A DNA stretch of 64,000 bases. It comes from Sporobolomyces roseus (Eukaryota > Basidiomycota > Microbotryomycetes > Sporidiobolales > Sporidiobolaceae). Below are positions 35,206 through 45,106 of the stretch, piece after piece (the first letter of the stretch is position 1; each line of letters opens with the position of its first letter). Below the pieces are notes generated by a model. The model made no database searches. It saw nothing but the letters and a program-made list of their open reading frames with translations, and was not told where the DNA came from. The stretch spans positions 434,001-498,000 of the forward strand of contig JADILM010000007.1 in assembly GCA_016617785.1 (NCBI GenBank), written 5' to 3'. The position numbers and the translations under genes were made by a program.

Positions 35206-36310
35206 TCGTGGAAAGAATCAGAGAAAAATGGGTTGTATAGTTTCGTTTGTGCGCTTGAATTCAGTCTGTTTTGTCAGTATCGTCGTTCGATCTCTACTCA
35301 AGTGTGCCCTACTCGAATCTGAGGCGAGAGCTTGATACGAGGCGGAGAATGCTTGATCGTTTCGAAACTTTGCGAAATCTTTGCGAAGATTCTCGTTTTC
35401 TCGATTCTCGCTCTCCCTTAGCTTCTATCAGAGTTGTGACCGATATACAGTGCTCTGCTCATTGAAAAGCTTTAACGTCTAAACGGGTCGACTTCAGCTC
35501 TAGCGAAATCGCACTCCCGCTTTTCTCCTTCCCTCACTCTCACTCTCATTCTCGCTACTCGCCTATTCGATGTACCAATAGAACAGCGCCTCGACAATCC
35601 TTTGAGCACCATTCAAGCAGTACCAGCACTCTCAGCAGACCTCAATTCGACTTCATCAATTCAACCGAATCAGCGCCCTCTCTAGAGGGCATCAATAGTT
35701 ACGGGATGACAGACTAGCAGTTGGAGGACAAGAATAGCTTCTGGAACCCCTCACTCGGCCTTCGAACGTCTCATTCACCACTTGATTCCTTCACTCGATT
35801 CTCATCTTTCGTCCCATTAATCTCTCTCCCAACTGGGAGACAACTTCGCCAACTTCGCCGTAAATCGATAAACATCACTCTTTGTACCTTATGCAAGCTC
35901 TATCATTCGGTCAGTCCCTATTTCTGTCTCTCCCTCGAATCGAACTCCCAGCATCTTCTCCCCTTCTCTCGCTAAGCAGGCTGTTCAATCGCTTACAGTG
36001 GACGAAATCGGCTCGACTTACTATTTGAGATATTCACACGGCTCTCTAGCTACCATGGTAGCCAATCAGAAGCGTGCGATATCATCTACTCCAATAACTT
36101 CTCTTTTGCTCGCTTCGTGCTACCTAGGACGCTCTTGGGGGTTCTTCACCAGCTCAGGATTTTGCAGATGCTCTAACTATGCTCGGTGAATAATGGCCGT
36201 GCTTGTGGTTGCTTCAAGATTGACTCTTGATTCCCTCTTTCTTCCTCCTTCCCCATCTTCTCCACCTCGACACCTCAAACCAAGCTCTTGCCGATAACGC
36301 TTCTACTAGC
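35206..36310. promoter_or_regulatory. Upstream region of BTB copy 2 with a conserved CCAAT block
   Basis: This 1.1-kb gap carries ggtagccaatcagaagc at 36057-36073, about 240 bp before the BTB start. The same word occurs at a nearly identical distance before BTB copy 1 on the other strand. A second shared block, ggttgcttcaagattgactc, lies at about 36207-36226. CCAAT is the known binding site of the Hap2/3/5 (NF-Y) complex; binding here is inferred. No coding exon was recognised in the remainder, which contains tttgcgaaatctttgcgaag near 35370. Confidence 0.45.
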
Positions 36311-38029
36311 ATGGACACACTCACGTGGTCAGGATCATACGACTACGACGGCATCGACGAGTCCAAGAGGGAACATCGAAAAGGACCCTTCGTATTCGTC
36401 ACCGAAGCAAACGTTACAGACCCTCGACCAAACGCTCTCAAAGTCACATACAAGATGGGAGTATGGCTCGATGCAAGTGTGGGGAAGGAAGTAAAACCCG
36501 TGTTGAGGAAGATAGGATCTTCGGCGGAAAGGATTGAAGGAATAGTTGGGGTTAACGGAGATTATAGGAAGTGGAAATGTCGGAAGCTCAGCGGAGAGGC
36601 AAGGCGACAAGAGGGACAGTACACAAAGTTGTTCGAGCTTTGGACGGACAAGCCAATCAGACCAGTGCGTGACGACCGACGGGAAGAGTCCTTTGAGCTC
36701 GACATTGAGATCACTTTCAAGCTCGGCGGTACCTTTCAAGAGCGACTCGCCTTACTCATGGACCCCGTCTTCCCGAAGCCTACCCCACAACCAGGTTCAG
36801 CTTACGATGATTCGGTATCGCTTGTTTCCCAACCTCCCAACTTGGCCCTTCAGATCAGTCTTACCGAACCGAATCGAATTCATCACGTATGGGTACAAGA
36901 GGAAAGGCTAGCTGCAGCATCAAGCTACCTTGCTCAGTTAGTGAAAGCCGTTCCCGAGCCCGACGACGTCCTTTTCGCAACGAGGGCCTTCGATGGGCGC
37001 CTCGACTTGGACGCCTATGACGACGACTCCGATGATGAGGAGGATACGGCCAGATACGATCAACAAATCGGAGACAACGCGGAACGCAGGAGATCGACAG
37101 CGCCAGCGCCAGTTGAGAAGAAGAGACGAATTGACAATGAGACAGCTAGTCAAACCAGTACTGTGAGTAGCAGCTTCTCACCCACTGACTGACTACTCAT
37201 CCTTCTCTGTCGCTGCAGCTATCGTCTCTCCCGGAGTCCGACGACGAAGACGATCAAGAGATGGCTCAAGCTGTTCCTGCTGCAGATTTGCCGGCTATCA
37301 TGGACACTCGAGCTCCTACTAGCGGAACTCGGATCATTGGCGTACCTCAGTGCGCCCTCTCTACGCTTCAAGCGGTCGTGATCTGGATCCTGACCGGACG
37401 AATCGTTTTCGCGTTTGTTTCTTCTCTCGCTCGTTTTGGGTCTGAGATTGGTACTGACTGTATTGCTCAGTCCTTTATCTGCCTCTGGTAAGGAGGAGCG
37501 CACCGCTTCCATTCAGCTATCCGTGAAGACGTGGCCCCGCCGTCCTGTTCCCGTTTCCCCTCGCTCTGTCTAGTAAGTCGAATCCACCTTTTCCTTTCCC
37601 CTCAGTCGGGCTGATAGTAATTCTCCGTCAGTCGCCTCGCAGAACGTTTCGGACTCGATAAACTTGCAAGAATAGCTCTTGCCGACTTCAGAGCCAAACT
37701 CACCAGTAAAATCGCAGGTTCGTTCTCCCCTCGAGAGATGTCGTCCTGCCGAACTGATATGCCTCTCGAGTTCAGCGACAGTAGCCTTATCTAGAGACTG
37801 CCATTACTACCCTGAGTATCAGAAACTCGTCCACAACCTCGTTCGCAGAAACTTTCGAAAGGTACGCAAATCGATCAAGAAGCCCGTCGAAGTACACGAG
37901 AAGACGCTATTCGCGGATCTCGTCGCACCGCTCCATTTCGATAATGGAGCGATCGATACCGCACTTGAGCAGGAGGAACAAGAACCGGAGAGAAGGGTAA
38001 GAATTGCCAGGGGGTATCGGTATCGTTGA
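36311..38029 (+). CDS. MATH-like/BTB domain protein (copy 2, intact)
   Basis: Five exons (36311-37162, 37219-37412, 37471-37572, 37632-37717, 37776-38029) give 495 aa with consistent phase. The N-terminal 170 residues (MDTLTWSGSYDYDGIDESKR, FVFVTEANVTDPRPNALKVT, GVWLDASVGKEVKPVLRKIG) form a beta-rich region resembling the MATH half of SPOP-like adaptors. It is followed by SAYDDSVSLVSQPPNLALQI. The BTB-like part reads NRIHHVWVQEERLAAASSYL, is interrupted by an acidic insert (DAYDDDSDDEEDTARYD) and a basic KKRR motif, and resumes PQCALSTLQAVVIWILTGRI. A BACK-like end reads YRLAERFGLDKLARIALADF. Such proteins normally bind cullin-3 through BTB and substrates through MATH. Here that role is inferred, because the BTB is divergent and split. 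It is a close paralog of copies 1 and 3. The ATG is chosen by alignment to copy 1. Confidence 0.75.
36830..36947 (+). repeat. Near-identical tract shared with 40205-40322 (BTB copies 2 and 3)
   Basis: By direct comparison the two 118-bp tracts differ at only four positions, although the sequences just upstream and most of the N-terminal halves of the two genes are strongly diverged. Both encode the LALQISLTEPNRIHHVWVQE segment and the following helix. Confidence 0.8.
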
Positions 38030-39661
38030 AACGTTGGTATCTCGTTTTTAGCATTCTTGTTCTAATCTGTACATCCCTCTCTTACCCAGTAGCCCTTCAA
38101 CCTTTGTATACAAGTGAAAATTGAGCGGCTATGATTGATCTTTTTCTTTTGGTAATCGCTTTAGACTCGGTGGCACCCTCTAATGGGCAATTTCCTTTGC
38201 ACGAAGGCATCTCACGGGAGAGTACTGCCGTCCTGCGCGGTTTCGAGCCGAAAATAAGTCGGAAGCGTGGATGACAGTACGAGAAGTCGTTAGATGTCTT
38301 TCGCAAGGGTTTTGAGAACTTGTCACGAAACCTCGACGATCTGGCGCTGACCTTTCAAAGAGGCGAATGAGCTACTGCCAATTCCGCTCTCTCGACAACT
38401 GCGATAGAGGGAAAGGAAGAAACTGAGGAACTTGGCGAAACGAAGCAAGCGATCCTCCCTTCCTGATGCGAATCGCCCCGAGAACAGCCGGGGCGAAAGA
38501 CATTGCCAGATAGAGCTTACTTTGCTCATCTCAATCAAACACAACTCTCGCCGAAGAAGCCAGCATGGTGAAGTGGCATCGATATCGTGGATTCAAGCTT
38601 ACTTTCGATTTCGCATTCTCCTCTTTCTTCGACTCCTTCCCAGCTCTTTGCTCCTCACAGCTCGTAGGATCGCTGATAGTATGATACTTGTGGCCAAGAA
38701 GGGGGGTTGACTGCAGCTTCGGAGCCGCACCTTTGAGTCGAAGGAGTTTCGAACTTTCGACGAACTTCGGAGCATAGATAAATCTGTACTTTTTCGACTT
38801 GACTTCAACTTTTCCCTCCGAGACTCCGTTCTGACAGAATCAAGATTGTAATGCACAACTGTCGCTTGATCAAAGTTGTCCAAAAACACATGATTCTGAC
38901 CATGCCACTTTTCGATTTCGACGCTTCTCCTTCTACACTCACTTTCCGAAATCTCCGACTAGTTCAGAAACTCAGCAGCACTCAACTATCCGCCTCGGCC
39001 TCACATCTATCTGCCCGCCCTCTCCTCTCAATCGCAAGCATCCATTCAGACCTTCATCTCAATCGATTCCACGAATCAGCATTTATCCTCTACAGAGGGT
39101 GGAAGCAGCAGTGGGAATGCGATGAATTGCTGGATGAGTCCAACAGCTCTGCGATAGTTCAGATCCGCTTCGAACCCTTCAACAGAGTCAGTTCAACTCG
39201 ACTTTCTTCTTTCATCTTCCCTTTAGGGATCAAACTCACTCCCTCTTTGGAGCCAAGAACAGGATTCCACTCCGAGGAAGAACAAATTGCTGACATATAG
39301 CTTTGCAGACTCTCGCTTTCACCCGTCCGCATCCTCCTCAAACTCGATCTCACAACCTCTCCTCCCTTCCTCCCTTCTTGGTCAAGATACGTTAACCACT
39401 TCCCACTCGTTTACGGATGCCCCGAATCGGCTCTTGTTATCTCCATGGGCTTTCAGCCTTCTCCTCGGCGGCCCTTTTGTACTCGAACTCGCTCTTGCGG
39501 AATTGTAAAGCGACGACTCTTACGCTTCTGTTCTGACCATCAGGCTTTCAGTCTCGTCATGAACATCAGCATAAAAGCGACTGTCGAGGAGTAACTGACT
39601 TGGCCAGGCTTGACTCTTCCCCTTGACTCGCCCAAACTTTGGACTCGAATCCTGAACCCCT
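38030..39661. other. 1.6-kb gap between BTB copies 2 and 3, no confident gene
   Basis: Open frames at 38432-38710 and 38851-39300 on the plus strand are short and resemble no family or the flanking BTB genes. The gap contains tctttcgcaaggg (about 38284) and many short GA-rich words but no obvious repeat. Close upstream of copy 3, ggcttgactcttccccttga (39606-39625) resembles the ttgactctt block of copies 1 and 2. Confidence 0.35.
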
Positions 39662-41404
39662 ATGGCGTCGTCTGCCCTGCAAGTTTGCAGTGATACTATC
39701 ATGTGGACGACAAGCTATCATCACACCAATATCGACAAGAATAGACACAGTGAATATAAAGAAACATTCTATCTGAGTCTACTCCCCAAACTTCAAGAGG
39801 TTGGAGCAACTAAACCAGCAGAAGCACTGTTTGTCCTAGACGTAAGACTTTGGAAGCGCACTGGACGAGGTAGTCAGAGTCTGCAGTGGGAGAGGATCGG
39901 GAGGACTGCAGAGAAGATTTGTGGATCTATCGGTGCCGGGGGAACGCACGTCGAGTGGGAGTGCGAAAAACTGGAGAGAGTGGAACCGGAACCAACGGAC
40001 GATTTCGACCTCTTCAAACTCAAAACAACAGTCCCGCTCAGATTGGTAAAAGGGAGTAAAACCTGTTATACTCTCAGCATCAACCTCACATTCCACCTCG
40101 ATGGTCCTTTGAAGGATCAAATCCCCCTCCTCTCCGACCTTCTCTACCCTTTACCCTCCCCCCGACCAGGTTCAAGCTACGATGATTCAGTTTCCCTCCT
40201 TTCGCAACCTCCCAACTTGGCCCTTCAGATCAGTCTTACCGAACCAAATCGAATTCATCACGTATGGGTACAAGAGGAAAGGTTAGCTGCAGCATCAAGC
40301 TACCTTGCTCAGTTGGTGAGAGTCGTTCCCCTGCCCGAGGACGTCCTTTTCGCAACGAGGGCTTTCGATGGTCGAGACGACTTTGACGCTGTCGAGGACA
40401 ACTCGGATGACGAGGAGGACACCAGGAGATACAAGTTGTTGAAGGAAAGCGGGAGGGTGGGAGACAATGAAGAAGATAGGAGGTCGGAAGCGCCGGAACC
40501 AGCTCAGCAAAATGGCGACGGCAAAGAGGCGAGTCGAGCTGGCTCTATCGCTGATCATTTGAATGATCCTCTGACCTTTCTTCGTCTCTCTAGCCTCCAG
40601 CGAAAAAGTCAAAACCGAATCGGGACGAAGAAGATTCAGATGAAGAACGTTCCGACGAAGAGGAGGAGGATCAAGAGATGGCTGAAGCTGCTTCTCTACC
40701 AATCTGGCCGGCTATCATGGACACTCGAGCTCCTCGAGATGGCACGCAGGTTATCGGCGTGCCCGCTTGCGCCCTCTCTACGTTACAAGCGGTCATTGTT
40801 TGGATCGTTACGGGAAGAATCGTTTTCGCGTTCGTATCTTTTCTCACTGAATTCGCGACTTGAAGACTGATTCTGATTGTTCCATTTCAGTCCTCTATCG
40901 TCTGATGGCAAGAAGAAGCGTACCGCCTTTATCGAAGCCTCGATAAAGGAAAACTCAAGACGACCTGTTCCTGTTTCTCCTCGTTCCGTTTAGTGAGTAG
41001 CACTGAGATCTTTTCCCCTTGCTCTTGAGATACTGATGCTATTCCAACCCCAGTCGACTTGCTGAGCGCTTCAAATTGGACAAACTCGCTTCAATCGCTT
41101 TGGACGATTACAAGAAGAAATTGGCAGATACGAATGCAGGTATGTTCTCTAAGCTCTCACAGAGCGATTTCTGGTGAAACTTAATTGACGTCCGGTGTTG
41201 CTCTCGATAGGCGCTTTGGCTCTTCATATCGATTGCAAGCACTACTCGCAAATCGAAGAGCTCGTTCACGACTACGTTCGCAAGAATTGGGATTACATCC
41301 GTGGCCATCTCGACAAATTCGTTATGAAGGATATTTTTGAGTTTGTTCTGTATGCCAAGCTGGTGAAGCCCATCACTGGGAAGTTGAAGAAGAGCTATTA
41401 TTGA
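39662..41404 (+). CDS. MATH-like/BTB domain protein (copy 3, intact, diverged N-terminus, GC-AG intron)
   Basis: Exons 39662-40528, 40594-40829, 40891-40992, 41054-41139 and 41211-41404 give 494 aa. Exon 3 (102 nt) and exon 4 (86 nt) have exactly the lengths seen in copy 2. The N-terminal half (SDTIMWTTSYHHTNIDKNRH, FVLDVRLWKRTGRGSQSLQW, YTLSINLTFHLDGPLKDQIP) has diverged strongly from copy 2. In contrast, the stretch LALQISLTEPNRIHHVWVQE is identical to copy 2, even at nucleotide level apart from a few sites. An acidic region (DFDAVEDNSDDEED) precedes VPACALSTLQAVIVWIVTGR. The C-terminal part is YRLAERFKLDKLASIALDDY, then HYSQIEELVHDYVRKNWDYI. Intron 1 must use a GC donor (gcgagt at 40529) to keep frame. 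The likely role is a cullin-3 substrate adaptor, by analogy only. The start could be this Met or the in-frame Met 13 codons later. Confidence 0.73.
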
Positions 41405-41893
41405 TCTTTTTGTATTGTCCTTCGTCCTGGACAAAGGCAGACAGCCTCTTGATCAACTCAATTCGATGTTCAAAGTCTTGAGAGCTTCTGTAATGGCCCT
41501 CTTCCTCGCTCGAAATAACGCCGTCAGAACAGTATGCGTACTGTTTGAAAAGCGAATCTCGCATCGCAGGACACAAATATCGACTTGCAATGCGAGCAAT
41601 TCGACCTCGAATCTACCTAGACAGACGGGGATCATGGGATGTGACTCGATACAAAGAAGCGCTGTGAATTTGGTGGTCGAGACTTCTGCGATATGGCACA
41701 TTTCTTTGTCTCCCGCTTCCGCTTCACTTTTCAGCTCGACAACCTAGAAATCTCTCCGTGGAAGCTACAGAAGCACCGAAAAGCTCAATCAACACTATCT
41801 GTATACTTTCTGCCCTCCTCCACGCCGAGATGACCGCTAACGAACCTTGATCGTGTTGATCTAGTTTCGCCTTTCCTTCCTTCCCTCAACACC
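41405..41893. other. Intergenic region between BTB copy 3 and F-box gene 2
   Basis: In this 489-bp gap the frames on both strands (for example 41415-41747 and 41453-41701) are antisense shadows of each other without family features. It presumably contains the F-box 2 promoter. I see no shared CCAAT block here. Confidence 0.3.
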
Positions 41894-43195
41894 ATGAGCT
41901 ACCATTTCCCACCTCTCGAAGATCATAGGTTCAGCTACTATCCTTTCACGAAAGCCGACCTAGTCTCTCTCTGCCTCGTATCGAAGAGAGCTCTCGCTTT
42001 CGCCCAACCTCTCCTCTATCACCACGTCTATCTCACCGTTGGAGCACCTTGGTTTCGCAGGCGTATCAATACTGGAATTTACGGGGGATGGCACCTTCTC
42101 CACGATTCTTTCTTCCGTTCGATCAGCCTCAACCCTTCTCTCGCAAGACACCTCAAATCTCTCGGTCTCTCGATCAACGCTGCTGTCATACAGAACGAAC
42201 ATTCAGAAGATTTCCAAGAGGTCATGCATCTCCTACGAGCTAGCGTCAATCTTCGTCACCTTCGATTCTCCTCCCCCATCGATTCCTCGACTCGCTTCCC
42301 GATCCCGGACCCAATCCTTCACGCCGTAACACCTCGTCTCCGTTCTCTCGACTTCTACATGCCCAAGATCGACCAAGACTGTCCCATCTCCTACCCTGTC
42401 CGTCTCTCCTCGACAGAATCGACTTACCCTCACACGAAATATCCCTCGAGCTCTATCGCTTCTCACTCCTTCTCTCCAACTCCTCGATTACAGACTCGAA
42501 CACGTCTAGAGATCGCCTCGTACATGACTTTCGACAAAGTGCTTCGAATTCTCGCTTACTTCAAGGACAACCGAACGATTGTCGACGAGATCAAAGTACC
42601 TTTCAGCGCTTTACAACTCCTTCCCGGTTTGAACCTCGACATGGTGACCTCTCTCGAAATGTACCGGGAGTACGAAAGTGATCTTACTGGAGGATTCAAG
42701 ACTGGAGATACCGACTACTCCGAGATTTTGATCTCGATCATCAAAGCTTGTTCGTCCCTTCGTACCCTCGAAGTCGGCTTGACGAGCTGGTCGACGAGCG
42801 CAGCCGAGCGATTCCCTGCTTTCGGAGCTTTACCTCGAAGCCTCGAAACCCTGTGCTTGATCTGCGAACGTCTCGATTCAGATCAACTCGTTCACTTCCT
42901 CACTACGACCAATCTCCCACTTCGCCAGCTCGAGATCTCCCGTGTTCTCTCAGACGTTTGGCTCGGAGGTGCTCCAGTTGTCGGGACGATGTTCAGGGAA
43001 AAGCGGGAAGAGGAAATCGAGGAAGCTTGCGATCGAAAGGGGATTTCTTTGAGATGGGAAGGAGTTGGTACTGAGGAAGGACAGAGACAGTGGACGGTAG
43101 GAGAGGAACGAAGGAGGTGTCTGATGCATGATCACAGGAGTGAGGCGCTATACTGTTTCGGAGAATGTAGTTGGATGAGAGAGAGGGAATCTTGA
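41894..43195 (+). CDS. F-box-like/LRR protein (family member 2, degenerate F-box start)
   Basis: An uninterrupted 433-aa frame. The second half of an F-box is plain (KADLVSLCLVSKRALAFAQP, then LLYHHVYL), aligning with KPDLYSLCLVSKSLLHLARP of member 1. The first helix (MSYHFPPLEDHRFSYYPFT) has lost the canonical LP-EL motif that contacts Skp1. The body has leucine-rich segments such as LARHLKSLGLSINAAV, VNLRHLRFSSPIDS and ACSSLRTLEVGLTSW. The C-terminal signature EEEIEEACDRKGISLRW is shared with member 1. The final ~45 residues (from GQRQWTVGEERRRC) are unlike the paralogs. It may be an adaptor that has lost Skp1 binding, or a decaying copy. It sits at the downstream end of the F-box, BTB, BTB, F-box run, all on the plus strand. 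Confidence 0.68.
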   Translation: MSYHFPPLEDHRFSYYPFTKADLVSLCLVSKRALAFAQPLLYHHVYLTVGAPWFRRRINTGIYGGWHLLHDSFFRSISLNPSLARHLKSLGLSINAAVIQNEHSEDFQEVMHLLRASVNLRHLRFSSPIDSSTRFPIPDPILHAVTPRLRSLDFYMPKIDQDCPISYPVRLSSTESTYPHTKYPSSSIASHSFSPTPRLQTRTRLEIASYMTFDKVLRILAYFKDNRTIVDEIKVPFSALQLLPGLNLDMVTSLEMYREYESDLTGGFKTGDTDYSEILISIIKACSSLRTLEVGLTSWSTSAAERFPAFGALPRSLETLCLICERLDSDQLVHFLTTTNLPLRQLEISRVLSDVWLGGAPVVGTMFREKREEEIEEACDRKGISLRWEGVGTEEGQRQWTVGEERRRCLMHDHRSEALYCFGECSWMRERES

Positions 43196-43345
43196 GTGTT
43201 CTTAGGGTTCTGAAACGACAGAGATTTCGCGTTCAATAGTCCTAGCCAGCGTCTTCAATCCTCGTATCTTCTCGTGCACTCCTGCTCGTATCAAGCGACG
43301 AGATTTCGCATCGAATTGCCGTCAAGCATCGTGAATATGTACTGC

Positions 43346-44925
43346 CTAGCTCCCTACGGCCCAAGCCTCCAATCCCACCACCTCGAACTTCCCTCTATCC
43401 TCTCCATCTTCCTCATCGTCTTCCCCAAATGACAATCCATCACCCATCTCCGTCAGTGGTCGATTACCGAACGTCTCGCTTTCACCCGTCCAACCTCTCT
43501 CCAATCGTTCATCAATCCAGATTCCAAACTTCCCATCGTTTCCTCCTCCCAACGCTATGCCCGAGGAGAGGGAAGAATGCTGGAAGTATGTGTTGCGGTA
43601 CGTTGGAGGGTAGGTCTTGATTAGTGGAGATAAACGAGGGTCGGAAGGTGGGAGGGGTAATGTAGTGAACAAGAATCTACTCATTCGAGAGACTGTCAAT
43701 CGAATGTAACTCGGAAGATATGAAGAAGAGAGAGTATAAAGAAACTCACGAACTCCCGTCTCCACCCCAAACTCGATTCCCAGTAACGACGCTCCTCCCT
43801 CCCCTCTTAGCCCCAATCATTCCACTCTCATCATTCCTAAACTCTTCACTAACGTACCCACCAAACACTCTCCCCTTTTCTGTCTTGACGCACAAAACGA
43901 ATCCACCTCCGGAACCTCTCGCGAGCCCTGATGAGATACACGAGAAAAGAGATTGGAGGGAGGTACCGTGTTGATCTAACGAGTAGAGTAGGGTCCATTT
44001 TGGAGAGATTCGGAGGCGTGGAGGGAGAGCTGGTCGAATCTATCTTGAAAGAGTAAGGTTAGCTAAGGGACGAGAGAAAGAGAGAAAGGAGAGGAGGGGA
44101 AAATCGTACCCCTTCAGCGATAGTTTCTGATAGGATCTGAGTGGTACCCGATCTGAGTCCGACGAGTTTGACAGGTTGATTGAAAGGATCGAATGCTGTA
44201 TTACTACTCGGAGGTGGAGGGAGGTTCTTCAAATGATAATCTCTTGGATTTGGGCAAGTTGCAGCTCTCTGCGGATGAGGTTGCGAGGGAGGTTTCGTTC
44301 GTGGTGATGGAGAGGGAGGGGTCGCTCGGGGAGAAGGAGTGAGAGATGGTGTAGCAGTTTGAAATTCACCCCAATATAGTTCGTTCGAGATTGAACGCTC
44401 TCGTGAACGACCTTTCTTTTGATTCTGGGAGGTCGAGTTGGAAGATGGGGAAGGGAAAGGATGGAATGGGTCTAGAGAGGTGAAGGAGGGGGAAGGAGGG
44501 GAATGAGAGGGGAATTCGTCGTTCATTAGAGAGGATAAGCGTCGAGGGGGTGAGAAACCAGATTGACTACGACCGGGTCTGACTGGGTGAAAAGGAGAGT
44601 GAGTGGCAGTTGAAGTCGAGGGAATGGGGAGTGGGAGTGGAGGTGGGAGAGTAGGAGCAATCGAGGGAACGTGAGAAGGGAGTGGAGGAGAGTGGAAGGG
44701 TTGTCGGTTCGACGAGTGGTCTTGGAGGAACTGAGAATGTCTCTCATCTTGTGCAGTCACGGCTAGATTGCTTTGATCCCCTGGTTGCGTAGTAGGAGTG
44801 TTTGAGAGTTGGAGTTGTCTGAACCAGTTTAAGGGATCCGACGTGGGTTCCCTTGTAGAAATTGAACTAGTTGAAGCCGTTGGTGAATAAGGGTCGAAAT
44901 CTGATAAATCTATTGGAATTGGCAT
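43346..44925 (-). CDS. OXR1: TLDc-domain protein, OXR1-like
   Basis: The start MPIPIDLSDFDPYSPTASTS opens a long proline/serine-rich region of about 240 residues. It leads into FDPFNQPVKLVGLRSGTTQI and LSETIAEG, the lead-in typical of fungal Oxr1. The TLDc domain follows: RISPKWTLLYSLDQHGTSLQ, SLFSCISSGLARGSGGGFVL, KTEKGRVFGGYVSEEF, then FLFTTLPLPPSDPRLSPLIK, TYFQHSSLSSGIALGGGNDG and FGIWIDERLERGWTGESETF. The glycine-rich GGGNDGKFGIWID and the closing FEVVGLEAWAVGS are family hallmarks. TLDc proteins protect against oxidative damage, and several regulate V-ATPase assembly by disassembling V1 from Vo. At least two introns are needed (near 44100-44050 and 43750-43690). A (GA)n run at about 44957-44976 lies in the leader. 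Confidence 0.85.
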
Positions 44926-45106
44926 GATACGCTGGAGTGAGGTAGAGTGAGGTAGAGAGAGAGAGAGAGAGAGAGCTAGCTTTCCCTCCTTCACCTAGTG
45001 ACGAATCTCCCAAGTTGAGTGATGAAACACAACTCTCCCTCTTCTCTCCGCTCCTCTCCTCCTATTTTCACTCTTACTCTCACTCAATCAACAGAGAGAG
45101 GGAGTA
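44926..45106. promoter_or_regulatory. Bidirectional promoter between OXR1 and STN1-like gene, with GA microsatellite
   Basis: The 181-bp divergent region includes a pure GA dinucleotide run (about 44957-44976) and CT-rich tracts toward the STN1-like start. Both promoters must lie here. Regulation is not otherwise visible. Confidence 0.35.

Noticed and set aside
38150..38250. Possible tRNA-like stretch containing ggtttcgagcc
   Set aside because: It has one base too many for a B box and no recognisable A box or cloverleaf.
38851..39300. 149-aa plus-strand frame between the BTB copies
   Set aside because: It does not align with either BTB neighbour or any family I recognise, and is serine/leucine-rich as expected by chance here.
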